From contig CANJYB010000001.1 of NCBI GenBank assembly GCA_947479085.1, positions 62,001-126,000 on the forward strand: a stretch of DNA of 64,000 bases, in the 5' to 3' direction. The notes under the pieces were generated by a model. It worked only from the letters and a program-made list of their open reading frames with translations, had not been told where the DNA came from and did no database searches. The position numbers and the translations under genes were made by a program. Below, piece by piece: positions 39,529-51,070 of this stretch; the stretch's first letter is position 1; each line of letters starts with the position of its first letter. The DNA comes from Bacteroidota bacterium. Its GTDB lineage: Bacteria; Bacteroidota; Bacteroidia; 2-12-FULL-35-15.

Positions 39529-40527
39529 ATGAAAAAAACATTACTATTTATTCTTTTTGCAGCACCTTTTTTCACTTCATCTGCCCAGGTGAACACGCAT
39601 TCGTTAACCTTTGATGCTGTGGATGATTATGTGGATTTACCTGAAAATGCAACATTAAATCCTTCCACTTCCATTACCATTCAGGCATGGATAAAGGCAA
39701 GTTCATGGGGAACAAACGTATATGACAATTACATTGTTGGAAAGGATGATTGGTCCACTTCTTCAGCTGGTTATGCGTTGCGTGCCGGAGCAGGAGGTCA
39801 ATTGTCTTTCAATTTTGCTGTTACCGGTGGAATATGGCAGGAAGTAATTTCTTCCTCCACAATGAGCACCGGGGTATGGCATAACGTTGCTGCAACTTAC
39901 GATGGAACTACCCAAACTATTTATATTGATGGTGTTGTTGCCGGAACAGCAAGTTATACAGGTTCAATAGTACCTTCTACTTATAATTTGAATATCGGAG
40001 CAGTACCTTATACCATTCAGGGAGGACGTTTATTTGATGGTCAAATAGATCAGGTAGCGCTTTGGAACACATCATTAACTGCAGCTCAGATAGTTCAGTA
40101 TAGAAACTGTACACCTGTAGGAACCGAAGCTGGCCTTGCTGGTTTCTGGAATCTGGAAGAAGGAACGGGAATTACTACTGCTGATAATAGCTCAAATAGT
40201 AATACCGGAACTTTAATGAATGGCGCTGCATGGAGTACAGATGTTCAGGCTTTTTCCTGCAGTGGTGCCGGAATTGAAGAATTGGGTAACAATGTATTCT
40301 CTGTTTTCCCTAATCCATCAAATGGAAATTTCAATGTGGTTTTTAATAAACCTTTAAATGGTGCGGTTATAAATCTGTATAATACACTTGGTGAAGTTTG
40401 TTTTGAAGAGAAGTCAACTACGGGCTTGATAAGGGAAATCAACCTTAAAAATATTTCTTCGGGAGTTTATTTTATGAAAATCAGTTCAGACAATAAACAA
40501 TCAGTTCAGAAAATTATTATTCAATAA
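39529..40527 (+). CDS. LamG-like domain protein with T9SS sorting domain
   Basis: LTFDAVDDYVDLPENATLNPSTSITIQAWIKA...GVWHNVAATYDGTTQTIYIDG; C-term VFPNPSNGNFNVVF...VQKIIIQ. Confidence 0.88.
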   Translation: MKKTLLFILFAAPFFTSSAQVNTHSLTFDAVDDYVDLPENATLNPSTSITIQAWIKASSWGTNVYDNYIVGKDDWSTSSAGYALRAGAGGQLSFNFAVTGGIWQEVISSSTMSTGVWHNVAATYDGTTQTIYIDGVVAGTASYTGSIVPSTYNLNIGAVPYTIQGGRLFDGQIDQVALWNTSLTAAQIVQYRNCTPVGTEAGLAGFWNLEEGTGITTADNSSNSNTGTLMNGAAWSTDVQAFSCSGAGIEELGNNVFSVFPNPSNGNFNVVFNKPLNGAVINLYNTLGEVCFEEKSTTGLIREINLKNISSGVYFMKISSDNKQSVQKIIIQ

Positions 40528-40625
40528 CAAAAGAGTGCCTTGAGCACTTGAATTTTAAATAACTTTATTTTCTGGGCATGTGTCGATATAATTGTTATCT
40601 TGCGCTAAATTTAAATTAATTAAAC

Positions 40626-40817
40626 ATGCAAAAAGGTACAGTAAAATTTTTTAATGTAACAAAGGGATTTGGTTTCATTACACCTGAATCAGGTGAAAAA
40701 GACATTTTCGTTCATTCTTCTGGTCTTGTAGACGAGATTCGTGAGAACGATAAAGTGGAGTATGAAGTAGAAAGTGGTCCGAAAGGATTAAACGCAGCTA
40801 ACGTTAAAGTTATCTAA
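40626..40817 (+). CDS. Cold shock protein (CspA family)
   Basis: GTVKFFNVTKGFGFITPESGEKDIFVHSSGL. Confidence 0.96.
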   Translation: MQKGTVKFFNVTKGFGFITPESGEKDIFVHSSGLVDEIRENDKVEYEVESGPKGLNAANVKVI

Positions 40818-40841
40818 TCAGATAATCTTCTTTTTTAGAAT

Positions 40842-40870
40842 AAAAAAACACGCTTTTAGCGTGTTTTTTT
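40842..40870 (+). terminator. Bidirectional terminator
   Basis: AAAAAAACACGCT-TTT-AGCGTGTTTTTTT between convergent genes. Confidence 0.9.
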
Positions 40871-40896
40871 ATTTTTATAAAACGGGCAAAGGAGGC

Positions 40897-41679
40897 TTAC
40901 TTTTTCTTGTGTAAAAAGTTATAATAAACTCCAAAGCCAAAACTTAAATAGGTAGTATTGCCCGAAGGGGTTTTATCAAATGGCGCCCATTCATCAAGGC
41001 TTAATACATAGGGGTCGAAAGTATGAGTGAAAATGGAATAAGTAAGTGTACCACCAACACCAAAGTTTTCATCAACAAGAAAAAATAAATTTACTTCGGG
41101 CTCATAATAGAAACTTGTAAATTTCGAGTTGTCATTCGGTATCGGAATAATCTTGGTATTATCATTAGGGTCTTTTTTTACAAAACTGGAATATTTAGTC
41201 CAGTTATTTCCTATGGCCATGGAGACTGAAAACAAAACCCTGTTTCTGTCTCCTAAAAATAAATCACCACCAATTTTACCGGCAAGATTATTAACAGACA
41301 TGGATGCATTATAATTCGCTATTTTGTTTTCGGTTATTTTTAACATTCCTGTTTTTGCGGTCCCGCCAATAAAAACTCCTTTATAAAGCATCACATTAAT
41401 TCCTCCGCTAACTTCATAAACTCCTACAAAACATCGCCTGAACGAATTATTACCTATTGGCTTAGGAACGGTAACGTCTAACCGGGTACTGAAAACATAG
41501 TAATTTTTTTCTCCATCTTCCTTTAAACTATGCAACCTCGGGGTGTCATCATCATCATCGCTGTCATTGTCATCATTTCCTTCAGTATCCTGAGCAAATA
41601 AAGATACGGAGCATAAAGAAAACAAAAGAAATAATATACTAAAAGTGCGGACTCTCATTAGGCATCTGAATGAAGACAC
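40897..41679 (-). CDS. Hypothetical outer-membrane beta-barrel-like protein
   Basis: Signal peptide, acidic DTEGNDDNDSDDDDDT stretch, barrel-like strands, C-term VYYNFLHKKK. Confidence 0.55.
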   Translation of the reverse strand: MSSFRCLMRVRTFSILFLLFSLCSVSLFAQDTEGNDDNDSDDDDDTPRLHSLKEDGEKNYYVFSTRLDVTVPKPIGNNSFRRCFVGVYEVSGGINVMLYKGVFIGGTAKTGMLKITENKIANYNASMSVNNLAGKIGGDLFLGDRNRVLFSVSMAIGNNWTKYSSFVKKDPNDNTKIIPIPNDNSKFTSFYYEPEVNLFFLVDENFGVGGTLTYSIFTHTFDPYVLSLDEWAPFDKTPSGNTTYLSFGFGVYYNFLHKKK

Positions 41680-41899
41680 AAAATTAGAATGTTTATTTAA
41701 TAAATTACACCAAAATTAATATTTATAATGATTTTTATTATTCTTTAAATTCTGAACAGCCAATAGTCTTTAGTTTTACTGCATTCGGGAAATTAAACGA
41801 TGGTGATTAGGATAGCCCCTGTTTCGTTGCATTTTTTCTTTAAAGGGGTAGTTTTCTCTTAAAATTAAATTATACCTTTACCACTCAAAAATTTTAAAC

Positions 41900-42313
41900 A
41901 TGAATTATTGGTTAGTAAAATCAGAGCCTTCAACTTATAGTTGGGAAAAATTCGAAAAGGACAAAAAAGCTGTTTGGGACGGTGTTCGAAACTATGCAGC
42001 AAGAAATAACATGCGTGCAATGAAAAAGGGAGACCTTGTGTTTTTCTATCATAGTAACGAAGGTCTTGCCATTGTGGGTATTGCTAAGGTATTAAAAGAA
42101 GCTTACCAGGACCCTACTACCACTGATATTGCCTGGAGTGTGGTAGAGTTAGCTCCTGTAAAATCATTAAAAAAACCGGTAACCTTATCTGAATTAAAAG
42201 CCGATAAAACCCTTGCTTCCATGCAAATTGTCCGCTTAAGCCGTTTATCTGTTTCTGCTGTTACATCTGATGAATTTGAAAAGGTTTTAAAAATGTCAGA
42301 AACAAAATTATAA
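41900..42313 (+). CDS. EVE domain-containing protein
   Basis: MNYWLVKSEPSTYSWEKFEKDKKAVWDGVRNYAARNNMRAMKKGDLVFFYHS. Confidence 0.93.
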   Translation: MNYWLVKSEPSTYSWEKFEKDKKAVWDGVRNYAARNNMRAMKKGDLVFFYHSNEGLAIVGIAKVLKEAYQDPTTTDIAWSVVELAPVKSLKKPVTLSELKADKTLASMQIVRLSRLSVSAVTSDEFEKVLKMSETKL

Positions 42314-42399
42314 TACTTCCTTATTAGCCCATAAACATTAGTTTTTTGTAAGGATTATTTATTACTTTTACGCGTTTTTTATAAAACAATAACCATTTA

Positions 42400-44757
42400 A
42401 TGCAATCAATAAACATGCGTCAACCATTTATAAAATCTATAGTACTCATTCTTTGCATTTTTATTTCAGGAATTGCATTTTCTCAATCTTCAACAGGTAC
42501 TGTTCGGGGGTTTGTTTATCTGAAGGAAACAGGCGAACCTGTGCTTTTTACAAATGTGGTGCTAAAGGGTACAACAATTGGAATTGCAACTGATGTTAAC
42601 GGATATTTTTCCATCACCCGTATTCCTCCCGGCAGTTACACATTAATGATTGTTTCTGTATTGGGGTACGATACATTGCAGGAGCCGATAACAGTTAAGG
42701 CAGGAGAAATATTAAACAAAAAACTTTATTTAATTAAAGGGAATGTAAAGCTTAACGAAGTGGAAGTTTCCGCTACCCAGGAAGCAAAAGAAACAGAGAC
42801 CCAGGTTTCGGTTAATAAAATTGACCCTATTGCGATTAAAAAATTACCAACAGTAGGAGGGGAGCCCGACTTAGCTCAATATTTGCAGGTTTTACCAGGG
42901 GTAATATTTACAGGTGACCAGGGAGGGCAACTTTACATTCGTGGTGGTTCTCCTATTCAAAACAAAGTATTGCTGGATGGAATGATTATTTACAATCCTT
43001 TCCACTCCATCGGTTTGTTCTCTGTTTTTGATGCAGATATTATCCGTAATGCAGATGTGTATAGTGGTGGGTTTGGTGCTGAATATGGTGGTAGAATCTC
43101 ATCCATTATGGACATTACCACCCGTGATGGAAATAAAAAACGTGTTGCCGGAAAAGTAGCCTTATCTCCTTTTGGTGCCAAAATACTTGCTGAAGGCCCT
43201 CTTAAAAAGGCAAAAGAAGGTAGCAGCGGAACTGCATCTTTCATACTTTCTGCCAAAACATCTTATTTACCTACTACTTCCAAACTATTATATTCTTACA
43301 TTGACCCCAATGGTTTACCATTTAGTTTTAATGATTATTACGGAAAGGTTTCCTTCAATAGCAATAACGGAAGTAAATTAAATTTGTTCGGATTTAATTT
43401 CAATGATAAAGTAAGTTATCAGGCATTGCAGGATATGAACTGGACTTCTTATGGTGGAGGTGGTAATTTTCTTTTAGTTCCTCAAAACTCACCTATTTTA
43501 GTAAATGGAAATTTTGCCTATTCTGAATACGATATCAAAATGAAACCTGAAGGAGAAGCTGAAAGAAGAAGCACCATTAAAGGTTTTAACCTGGGAATGA
43601 TGTTTACTTACTTTATGAGTAAAAACGAATTGAACTATGGTTTGGATGTGAATGGTTTCAGTACATTCTTTGATTTTTACAATTCTTTAAATCGTCATAT
43701 TTCTCAAAACGATTATACAACTGAGATAGGAGGTTATCTTAAATACAAATGGATATCAAAACACCGCAAATTGTTGATTGAACCAAGTATCAGGGTTCAG
43801 TATTATGCTTCATTGTCCGAATTTTCTCCTGAGCCTCGTCTTAGTTTAAAATGGAATGCAACACATAAAATTCGTTTAAAATTTGCTGCGGGTAAGTATT
43901 CTCAAAATTTAATTGCAACAAATACCGACAGAGAGGTAGTGAATTTGTTTTATGGCTTCCTTTCCGGACCGGATAATTTACCTACTTCGTATGTAAATCA
44001 GGATGGAGAAGTGGTAAATGTAAAGTCCAAGTTACAGAAAGCAAATCACTTTGTTGCAGGTATCGAAATTGATCTTGCCAAGCATTTAGACTTAAATATA
44101 GAGGTGTATCGTAAAGACTTTAAGCAATTATCGAACATTAATCCATACAAAATTTACGATGAATCATTGCCTGAAAATGCCAACAAACCTGATATTCAGA
44201 AAAAAGATTTTATCATCGAAACCGGAAGGGCGCAGGGATTGGATGTGGTGTTAAAGTATGATTACAAACGTATTTATTTATGGTTTGTTTACTCCTTAGG
44301 TTATGTTAATCACTGGGATGGGGTGCATGAGTATCGTACACACTATGATAGAAGACACAACCTTAACCTTGTTGCTTCTTACACTTTTGGTAAAAATAAA
44401 AACTGGGAGTTTGATGCCCGTTGGAATCTTGGTTCGGGTTTCCCTTTCAAACCTACCGGTGGATTTTATGAAGACTTAAGTTTTCAGGATGGAATTAATT
44501 CCAACTATACATCCACAAACGGAGACTTAAATTATTTTTATGATGAATCGCAGGTTAAAGAACTTCCTTGGTATCATCGCCTCGATTTGAATATCAAACG
44601 TACGTTCCGCCTGTTTGCAAATACCAAACTGGAAGCTGCCGTTGGAGCAACCAATGTTTACAGTCGTGCCAATGTATTCTATTTCGACCGCGTTCAATAC
44701 AAAAGGGTGAACCAATTACCTATTCTGCCTACGGTTAGTTTAATAATGACATTTTAA
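42400..44757 (+). CDS. TonB-dependent receptor (CarboxypepD_reg-like + plug + barrel)
   Basis: GFVYLKETGEPVLFTNVVLKGTTIGIATDVNGYFSITRIPPG; plug GGQLYIRGGSPIQNKVLLDGMIIYNPFHSIGLFSVFDADIIRN. Confidence 0.9.
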   Translation: MQSINMRQPFIKSIVLILCIFISGIAFSQSSTGTVRGFVYLKETGEPVLFTNVVLKGTTIGIATDVNGYFSITRIPPGSYTLMIVSVLGYDTLQEPITVKAGEILNKKLYLIKGNVKLNEVEVSATQEAKETETQVSVNKIDPIAIKKLPTVGGEPDLAQYLQVLPGVIFTGDQGGQLYIRGGSPIQNKVLLDGMIIYNPFHSIGLFSVFDADIIRNADVYSGGFGAEYGGRISSIMDITTRDGNKKRVAGKVALSPFGAKILAEGPLKKAKEGSSGTASFILSAKTSYLPTTSKLLYSYIDPNGLPFSFNDYYGKVSFNSNNGSKLNLFGFNFNDKVSYQALQDMNWTSYGGGGNFLLVPQNSPILVNGNFAYSEYDIKMKPEGEAERRSTIKGFNLGMMFTYFMSKNELNYGLDVNGFSTFFDFYNSLNRHISQNDYTTEIGGYLKYKWISKHRKLLIEPSIRVQYYASLSEFSPEPRLSLKWNATHKIRLKFAAGKYSQNLIATNTDREVVNLFYGFLSGPDNLPTSYVNQDGEVVNVKSKLQKANHFVAGIEIDLAKHLDLNIEVYRKDFKQLSNINPYKIYDESLPENANKPDIQKKDFIIETGRAQGLDVVLKYDYKRIYLWFVYSLGYVNHWDGVHEYRTHYDRRHNLNLVASYTFGKNKNWEFDARWNLGSGFPFKPTGGFYEDLSFQDGINSNYTSTNGDLNYFYDESQVKELPWYHRLDLNIKRTFRLFANTKLEAAVGATNVYSRANVFYFDRVQYKRVNQLPILPTVSLIMTF

Positions 44758-44773
44758 TTTGAAAATTCAATTG

Positions 44774-44815
44774 CCTTTGGAATTTGTTTAAACAACAAGT
44801 TCCAAAGGTTTTTTT
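44774..44815 (+). terminator. Rho-independent terminator
   Basis: CCTTTGGAA-N17-TTCCAAAGG plus T7. Confidence 0.7.
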
Positions 44816-44859
44816 ATTGTTTTTATTTTCAAACAAACTTTTCCAACAGGTTTTTTTCT

Positions 44860-44867
44860 TACTTTTG
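44860..44867 (+). promoter_or_regulatory. Bacteroidetes -7 box (TACTTTTG)
   Basis: TAnnTTTG motif about 43 bp upstream of pyrG. Confidence 0.5.
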
Positions 44868-44879
44868 CCCAACCGATAA

Positions 44880-46529
<1,650 letters not shown>

Positions 46530-46624
46530 AATTCAAAAAATCTCCATAATTATTTGAAGCAAATAGTTCCTTATTAACGGGATTGTTTGCTTCTTTTTTT
46601 TGTTTCAATTCTCATTTTTCAAAA

Positions 46625-46850
46625 CCCTATCCTTTTCCCCGATTTTCCTATCCTTTTTCCTGAAAAGGGTAGGGAAATTCCCGAAAAGGGTAGGGAAATT
46701 TTAAATTTGGGTAGAGAAATTTCAAAAAAGGGTAGGGAAATTAGCCAAAAGGGTAGGGAAATCTTAAATTTGGGTAGGGAAATTTGCAAAAAGGGTAGAG
46801 AAAATTGAAAAAAGGATAGGGAAATTTCAAAAAAGGATAGGGAAATAAAA
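46625..46850. repeat. Degenerate 21-bp tandem array (array 5), nine direct units aAAAAGGGTAGGGAAATTnnn preceded by about two inverted units
   Basis: 46662..46850 splits into nine 21-mers (GAAAAGGGTAGGGAAATTCCC | GAAAAGGGTAGGGAAATTTTA | AATTTGGGTAGAGAAATTTCA | ...). 46625..46660 contains CCCTATCCTTTTCC / TCCTATCCTTTTTCC in reverse orientation. Confidence 0.9.
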
Positions 46851-46961
46851 ACAGTACATAAAAAGGCGATGAATATCCTATAAACAAAGAGAAATTTCAA
46901 AACCCCGAATCAGAAAACAGCAGAAGAAAACCTTTGAATTTATGTTAAAGGGCTAAAAATC

Positions 46962-49430
46962 CTAAAACTTAACCACCAATCCCCCCATAAAATTTATTCC
47001 CGCCTGCGGAAAATAAAAATTCTCCGTTACCGGTTTTCCGTTAAATGCATAAGAATAAGTGTACCCATTCGATTCATATTTTTCTCCGAATAAATTATTT
47101 ATTGCCAGCGTAAAACCAATCTCTCGAATCAGTTTTGTTTTCACGGTATAATTAATCCTCAAATCATTCACAAAATAGGCATTCAGTTTTCTGCTTTCAT
47201 TCGAAGTATTGTCCATAAACTGTTCACCTACATATTTACTTATAAAACTGAATTTTAAATTCTTCACCGGTTCATAGGTAAAAGTACTTCCCGCAATAAT
47301 ATTGGGAGAAAAAGCAATATCCGTGGTAGTATAGGTATTGTGTCGCTGCCCTATGAAATTATATAAGTCGTCATATTCATCCACATATTCTTCAAACCCC
47401 TGTACCTTGTTCTGGCTCAGCGTTACATTCGTATTCCACATCAGTTGTTTAAATATCCGCACACCCATTTCGCCTTCAATTCCCTGCCTGAAACTGCTTG
47501 CCACATTGGTCCTGGTATAAGCACCCACATCATTCACTTGCCCTGTAAGCACCAGTTGATTGGTATATTTCATGGCATATAAATTAAAATTCAGCATCCA
47601 TCTTTTGCCTTTGTATTTATATCCCATTTCTATATCCCTCAGCTTTTCAGCCTTGGGTATGCTTTCCGGGGTGCTTTGTGTATAGTCATCCCTGCCAGGT
47701 TCTTTGTTACCAATACTATAGGAGGCATAAATACTGGTCTTGTCATTCCATAAATAATTAACTCCGAATTTCGGATTAAAGAAACCCAAGGTTTTACTTT
47801 GTTGCACATTTTTTAAATCACTGTTAAAACCAAGGAAAGAATAATTCACAGTCCGGTATTGCAAGTCAGCTAATAAATAAAGGCTTTCACCAACTTTATA
47901 ATTCGCTTTTATAAACACATTAAAATCTGTTTTATTAGCCGTGTCACAGTAATAGTTATTATGAAGAACACTGTTGCTGGCATATTGCGCCCATATTATT
48001 TCACCGTAATGCAATCCTTTGTACTGGTTCCAGGCACCGCCAAGGGTTGCCATAAATTGTTTATTGCTATTGTAGTTAAATGAAAATGTTGTTCCGTAAA
48101 AATCATTGTCCAGCCATCTTCTTCTTACCAGATTTGTATTCGAAATAGTATCCGTGCCAAGTATTACATTATCCAAACCGTAATTGCTGAAAGCGTCCGC
48201 CTTCCTGTATTCTTCATAGTATCCCTTCCCCTTAGTATAGTGCAGTGCTATATTGGCATTCCAGTTTCTGTTAAACTCATGCGAAAAATGCAACTGATAG
48301 TAATCCTGTTTATAATGGTCCACCTGGTTTTTATAAGTAAACATATTATAGGTTCTGCTGTCGGAGTTCAATAAATTAGCAGCATCTTCAGCATCCAGGT
48401 AGTTCCGGTTAATATAATCGTTCATCCCCTGCACATCCTCTTTAAGGCGTGATTCAGGAATCCCGTTCCAGGCCTGGTAAGTTTCTTCATATCCCGAAAA
48501 AGTAATAAACTTGATAATATTTTTTTTGCCATAATAAGCTCCCGATAAATAATATGATTTTAAATCCGAACTCGCTCTGTCAATAAACCCCGTTGAATTT
48601 ATTTTTGATAAGCGTGCATCAATGACAAATTTCTCATTCATTAATCCTGTTCCTGCATTCATTGTATTTTTGAAAGTATTAAACGAACCATAAGAGGAAG
48701 AAAATTCTCCATACGGTTTTGCATTCATTTTAGTGGTTTGAATATTTAAGCTACCTCCAAAAGCTCCAGCACCATTGGTAGAAGTTCCCACTCCCCGTTG
48801 TACCTGTATATTATCAATGCTCGAAGCAATGTCAGGCAGATCCACCCAATACGTTCCCTGCGATTCAGCATCATTCACCGGGATACCATTAATAGTAACA
48901 TTTACCCGTGTTGCATCCGAACCTCTTATTCGTATTCCCGTGTATCCCACTCCAGCACCTGCATCCGATGTGGTCACTATAGAGGTTTGCTGGTTTAATA
49001 AGTAAGGCAGGTCCTGTCCCAGGTTTTGCTCCGCAATTTGTTCTTTATTAATATTGCTGTAGGCCATTCCTGATTTATCATCCACTCTTGTCGAAGAAAC
49101 CACTACTTCATCCATCAATACAGTATTTTCAGAAAGCTCAAATTCATACGTCATGTTTTTTTCTAACAGGACAGTATCCGTCTTTTTTTGTAACCCTAAA
49201 TAAGTAGCATGTAGAACATATTTCCCTTTCTTCAGATTTTTAAACTCAAAGCTTCCATCCGATTTGCTCAACACTGCCGTATAAGTATTTTCAATACTAA
49301 CGGTTGCTCCCTCCACCACTTCTCTCGAGCCTTTAATCTTAACCTTCCCTATAATATTGTATTGAGAAAACAGTATAATGGGCAGAAAAGCCAATACGAT
49401 GGTCAATAATTTTTTGTGGATGTAAAACAT
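46962..49430 (-). CDS. TonB-dependent receptor, probably thiamin-related (TPP riboswitch upstream)
   Basis: CarboxypepD_reg-like N-term, plug LPYLLNQQTSIVTTSDAGAGVGYTGIRIRGSDATRVNVTINGIPVNDAESQGTYWVDLPD, C-term barrel. Start chosen at MFYIHKKLLTIVLAF (the track start at 49484 is 18 codons earlier). Confidence 0.88.
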   Translation of the reverse strand: MFYIHKKLLTIVLAFLPIILFSQYNIIGKVKIKGSREVVEGATVSIENTYTAVLSKSDGSFEFKNLKKGKYVLHATYLGLQKKTDTVLLEKNMTYEFELSENTVLMDEVVVSSTRVDDKSGMAYSNINKEQIAEQNLGQDLPYLLNQQTSIVTTSDAGAGVGYTGIRIRGSDATRVNVTINGIPVNDAESQGTYWVDLPDIASSIDNIQVQRGVGTSTNGAGAFGGSLNIQTTKMNAKPYGEFSSSYGSFNTFKNTMNAGTGLMNEKFVIDARLSKINSTGFIDRASSDLKSYYLSGAYYGKKNIIKFITFSGYEETYQAWNGIPESRLKEDVQGMNDYINRNYLDAEDAANLLNSDSRTYNMFTYKNQVDHYKQDYYQLHFSHEFNRNWNANIALHYTKGKGYYEEYRKADAFSNYGLDNVILGTDTISNTNLVRRRWLDNDFYGTTFSFNYNSNKQFMATLGGAWNQYKGLHYGEIIWAQYASNSVLHNNYYCDTANKTDFNVFIKANYKVGESLYLLADLQYRTVNYSFLGFNSDLKNVQQSKTLGFFNPKFGVNYLWNDKTSIYASYSIGNKEPGRDDYTQSTPESIPKAEKLRDIEMGYKYKGKRWMLNFNLYAMKYTNQLVLTGQVNDVGAYTRTNVASSFRQGIEGEMGVRIFKQLMWNTNVTLSQNKVQGFEEYVDEYDDLYNFIGQRHNTYTTTDIAFSPNIIAGSTFTYEPVKNLKFSFISKYVGEQFMDNTSNESRKLNAYFVNDLRINYTVKTKLIREIGFTLAINNLFGEKYESNGYTYSYAFNGKPVTENFYFPQAGINFMGGLVVKF

Positions 49431-49494
49431 GGTAAAATATTTAATAGTTAAACCGATAGCAACAAAGGAGCAAAACGCTATCATTCAATTAACT

Positions 49495-49610
49495 TACCGT
49501 CCCTCCGCAGGCATTATCCTGATCAGGTGCATAACACAATTTCTTTGGGAAATGCTGTTATTGGGTATAATCTCAGCCTTTTTTAAACTTTAAAAAAGAC
49601 ACCCCTTTTA
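49495..49610 (-). promoter_or_regulatory. TPP riboswitch (THI element)
   Basis: Minus strand: AGGGGTGTC...GGCTGAGATTATACCC...GCACCTGATCAGGATAATGCCTGCGGAGGGA, matching CUGAGA / ACCUGAUCnGGAUAAUGCCnGCGnAGGGA. Confidence 0.93.
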
Positions 49611-49617
49611 TAAGATG

Positions 49618-49691
49618 TGGTCGCGAAGGGATTCAAACCCCTAGCCTTCTGATCCGTAGTCAGACGCTCTATTCAGTTGAGCTACGCAACC
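49618..49691 (-). tRNA. tRNA-Arg(ACG)
   Basis: GGTTGCGTAGCTCAACTGAATAGAGCGTCTGACTACGGATCAGAAGGCTAGGGGTTTGAATCCCTTCGCGACCA; anticodon loop CTACGGA, 7-bp acceptor. Confidence 0.95.
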
Positions 49692-49835
49692 ATTTTTGCT
49701 GTTAAGCGGTGCAAAGATAATCAAAACATTTATATACGAAATGGAAATCTCAGGTTTTAGAAATATATATCAGTTAATTATTGAGCCCCGAAGTTTGATT
49801 TATAATACATTTGCATAAACCAAAACCATAAAATT

Positions 49836-50783
49836 ATGATTCCTATATTTCCGATTGTTATTGTAGGCCTTATTGTCCTCTTCATTTTCCTTTCTTTTGT
49901 AACAGTCACCCAGGGCTCTATAGGGGTGGTTACAGTGTTCGGTAAATACCGCAGAATCATGGGACCCGGCCTGAACATGAAAATCCCTTTTATTGAAACC
50001 ATCTATAAAAGAATATCCATTCAAAACCGTTCAGTCGAATTGGAATTCCAGGCCATCACGGTTGACCAGGCAAATGTATATTTCAAAGCAATGTTATTAT
50101 ATGCCGTTATCAATACAAATGAAGAAAGTATTAAAAATGTAGCATTTAAGTTCATTGACGATAGAAATTTGATGCAGGCATTGGTTCGTACCATCGAAGG
50201 TACTATCCGTGGATTTGTAGCAACTAAAAAGCAATCCGAAGTATTATCACTACGTAAAGAAATTGTAGAGGACGTTAAGGGACAGATTGACCAGACCCTT
50301 GAAACATGGGGCTATCACCTTATCGATTTGCAGTTGAATGACATTACTTTTGATGAAGAAATTATCAAATCAATGGCAAAGGTAGTTGCATCAAGCAATT
50401 TAAAAGCTGCTGCAGAAAACGAAGGTCAGGCATTATTAATTACCAAAACAAAAGCTGCTGAAGCAGATGGTAATGCTATCAAAATTGCTGCTGAAGCAGA
50501 GCGTTTAGCTGCACAGTTGCGTGGACAAGGTGTTGCTTTGTTCCGCGAAGAGGTGGCCAAAGGGATGAGTCAGGCTGCAAAGGAAATGGAGCAGGCTAAC
50601 CTGGATACTTCTGTAATCCTGTTTTCGATGTGGACAGAAGCAATCAAAAACTTTGCGGAATATGGTAAAGGAAATGTCATTTTCCTTGATGGTTCCAGCG
50701 ATAACATGCAACGCACCATGCAGGAAATGATGGCAATGAATAACCTGATGAAACCTAAGGAAGGCGCTCCAGCTAAGAAGTAA
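49836..50783 (+). CDS. SPFH/Band 7 domain protein
   Basis: VTQGSIGVVTVFGKYRRIMGPGLNMKIPFIETIYKRISIQNRSVE...EAERLAAQLRGQGVALFREEVAKG. Confidence 0.92.
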   Translation: MIPIFPIVIVGLIVLFIFLSFVTVTQGSIGVVTVFGKYRRIMGPGLNMKIPFIETIYKRISIQNRSVELEFQAITVDQANVYFKAMLLYAVINTNEESIKNVAFKFIDDRNLMQALVRTIEGTIRGFVATKKQSEVLSLRKEIVEDVKGQIDQTLETWGYHLIDLQLNDITFDEEIIKSMAKVVASSNLKAAAENEGQALLITKTKAAEADGNAIKIAAEAERLAAQLRGQGVALFREEVAKGMSQAAKEMEQANLDTSVILFSMWTEAIKNFAEYGKGNVIFLDGSSDNMQRTMQEMMAMNNLMKPKEGAPAKK

Positions 50784-50806
50784 AAAGTTCTATTTTAATA
50801 AGTAAT

Positions 50807-50840
50807 AAAAAGGCTGCCTCTCAAGTAAGGTAGCCTTTTC
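50807..50840 (+). terminator. Terminator-like hairpin
   Basis: AAAAGGCTGCCT..AGGTAGCCTTTT. Confidence 0.6.
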
Positions 50841-50915
50841 TTTTTCATATATTTTAAGGTAATTTAGTTGCAGGTTTATAAATGCCGCTTAGAAAATAAA
50901 ATCTAAGTAGTAATT

Positions 50916-50968
50916 TTCAGCCCTGAAAGGGCGAAATATGATAGCATAGGGCAAAGCCCTATGTGATG
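50916..50968. repeat. Dispersed palindromic repeat (CAGCCCTGAAAGGGCG..ATAGCATAGGGCAAAGCCCTATG)
   Basis: Two small inverted repeats (CCCT..AGGG; CATAGGGC..GCCCTATG) in a form I associate with Bacteroidetes intergenic regions. Confidence 0.6.
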
Positions 50969-50983
50969 TAATATTAATTTTAA

Positions 50984-51027
50984 AAAAAAAGGAAAGCCTT
51001 CCAATTTGGAAGGCTTTCCTTTTTTTA
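50984..51027. terminator. Bidirectional terminator
   Basis: A-rich GGAAAGCCTTCCAA-T-TTGGAAGGCTTTCC T-rich between convergent genes. Confidence 0.85.
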
Positions 51028-51070
51028 TAAGTAACGATTCATAAATTCGTAACGATTCGTTATCCGTACC

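Noticed and set aside
46587-46900. ORFs EKGREILNLGREISKKGRE.. (+) and SLPFFEISLPKFKISL.. (-)
   Set aside because: Same artefact from array 5; both strands are open in the same place.
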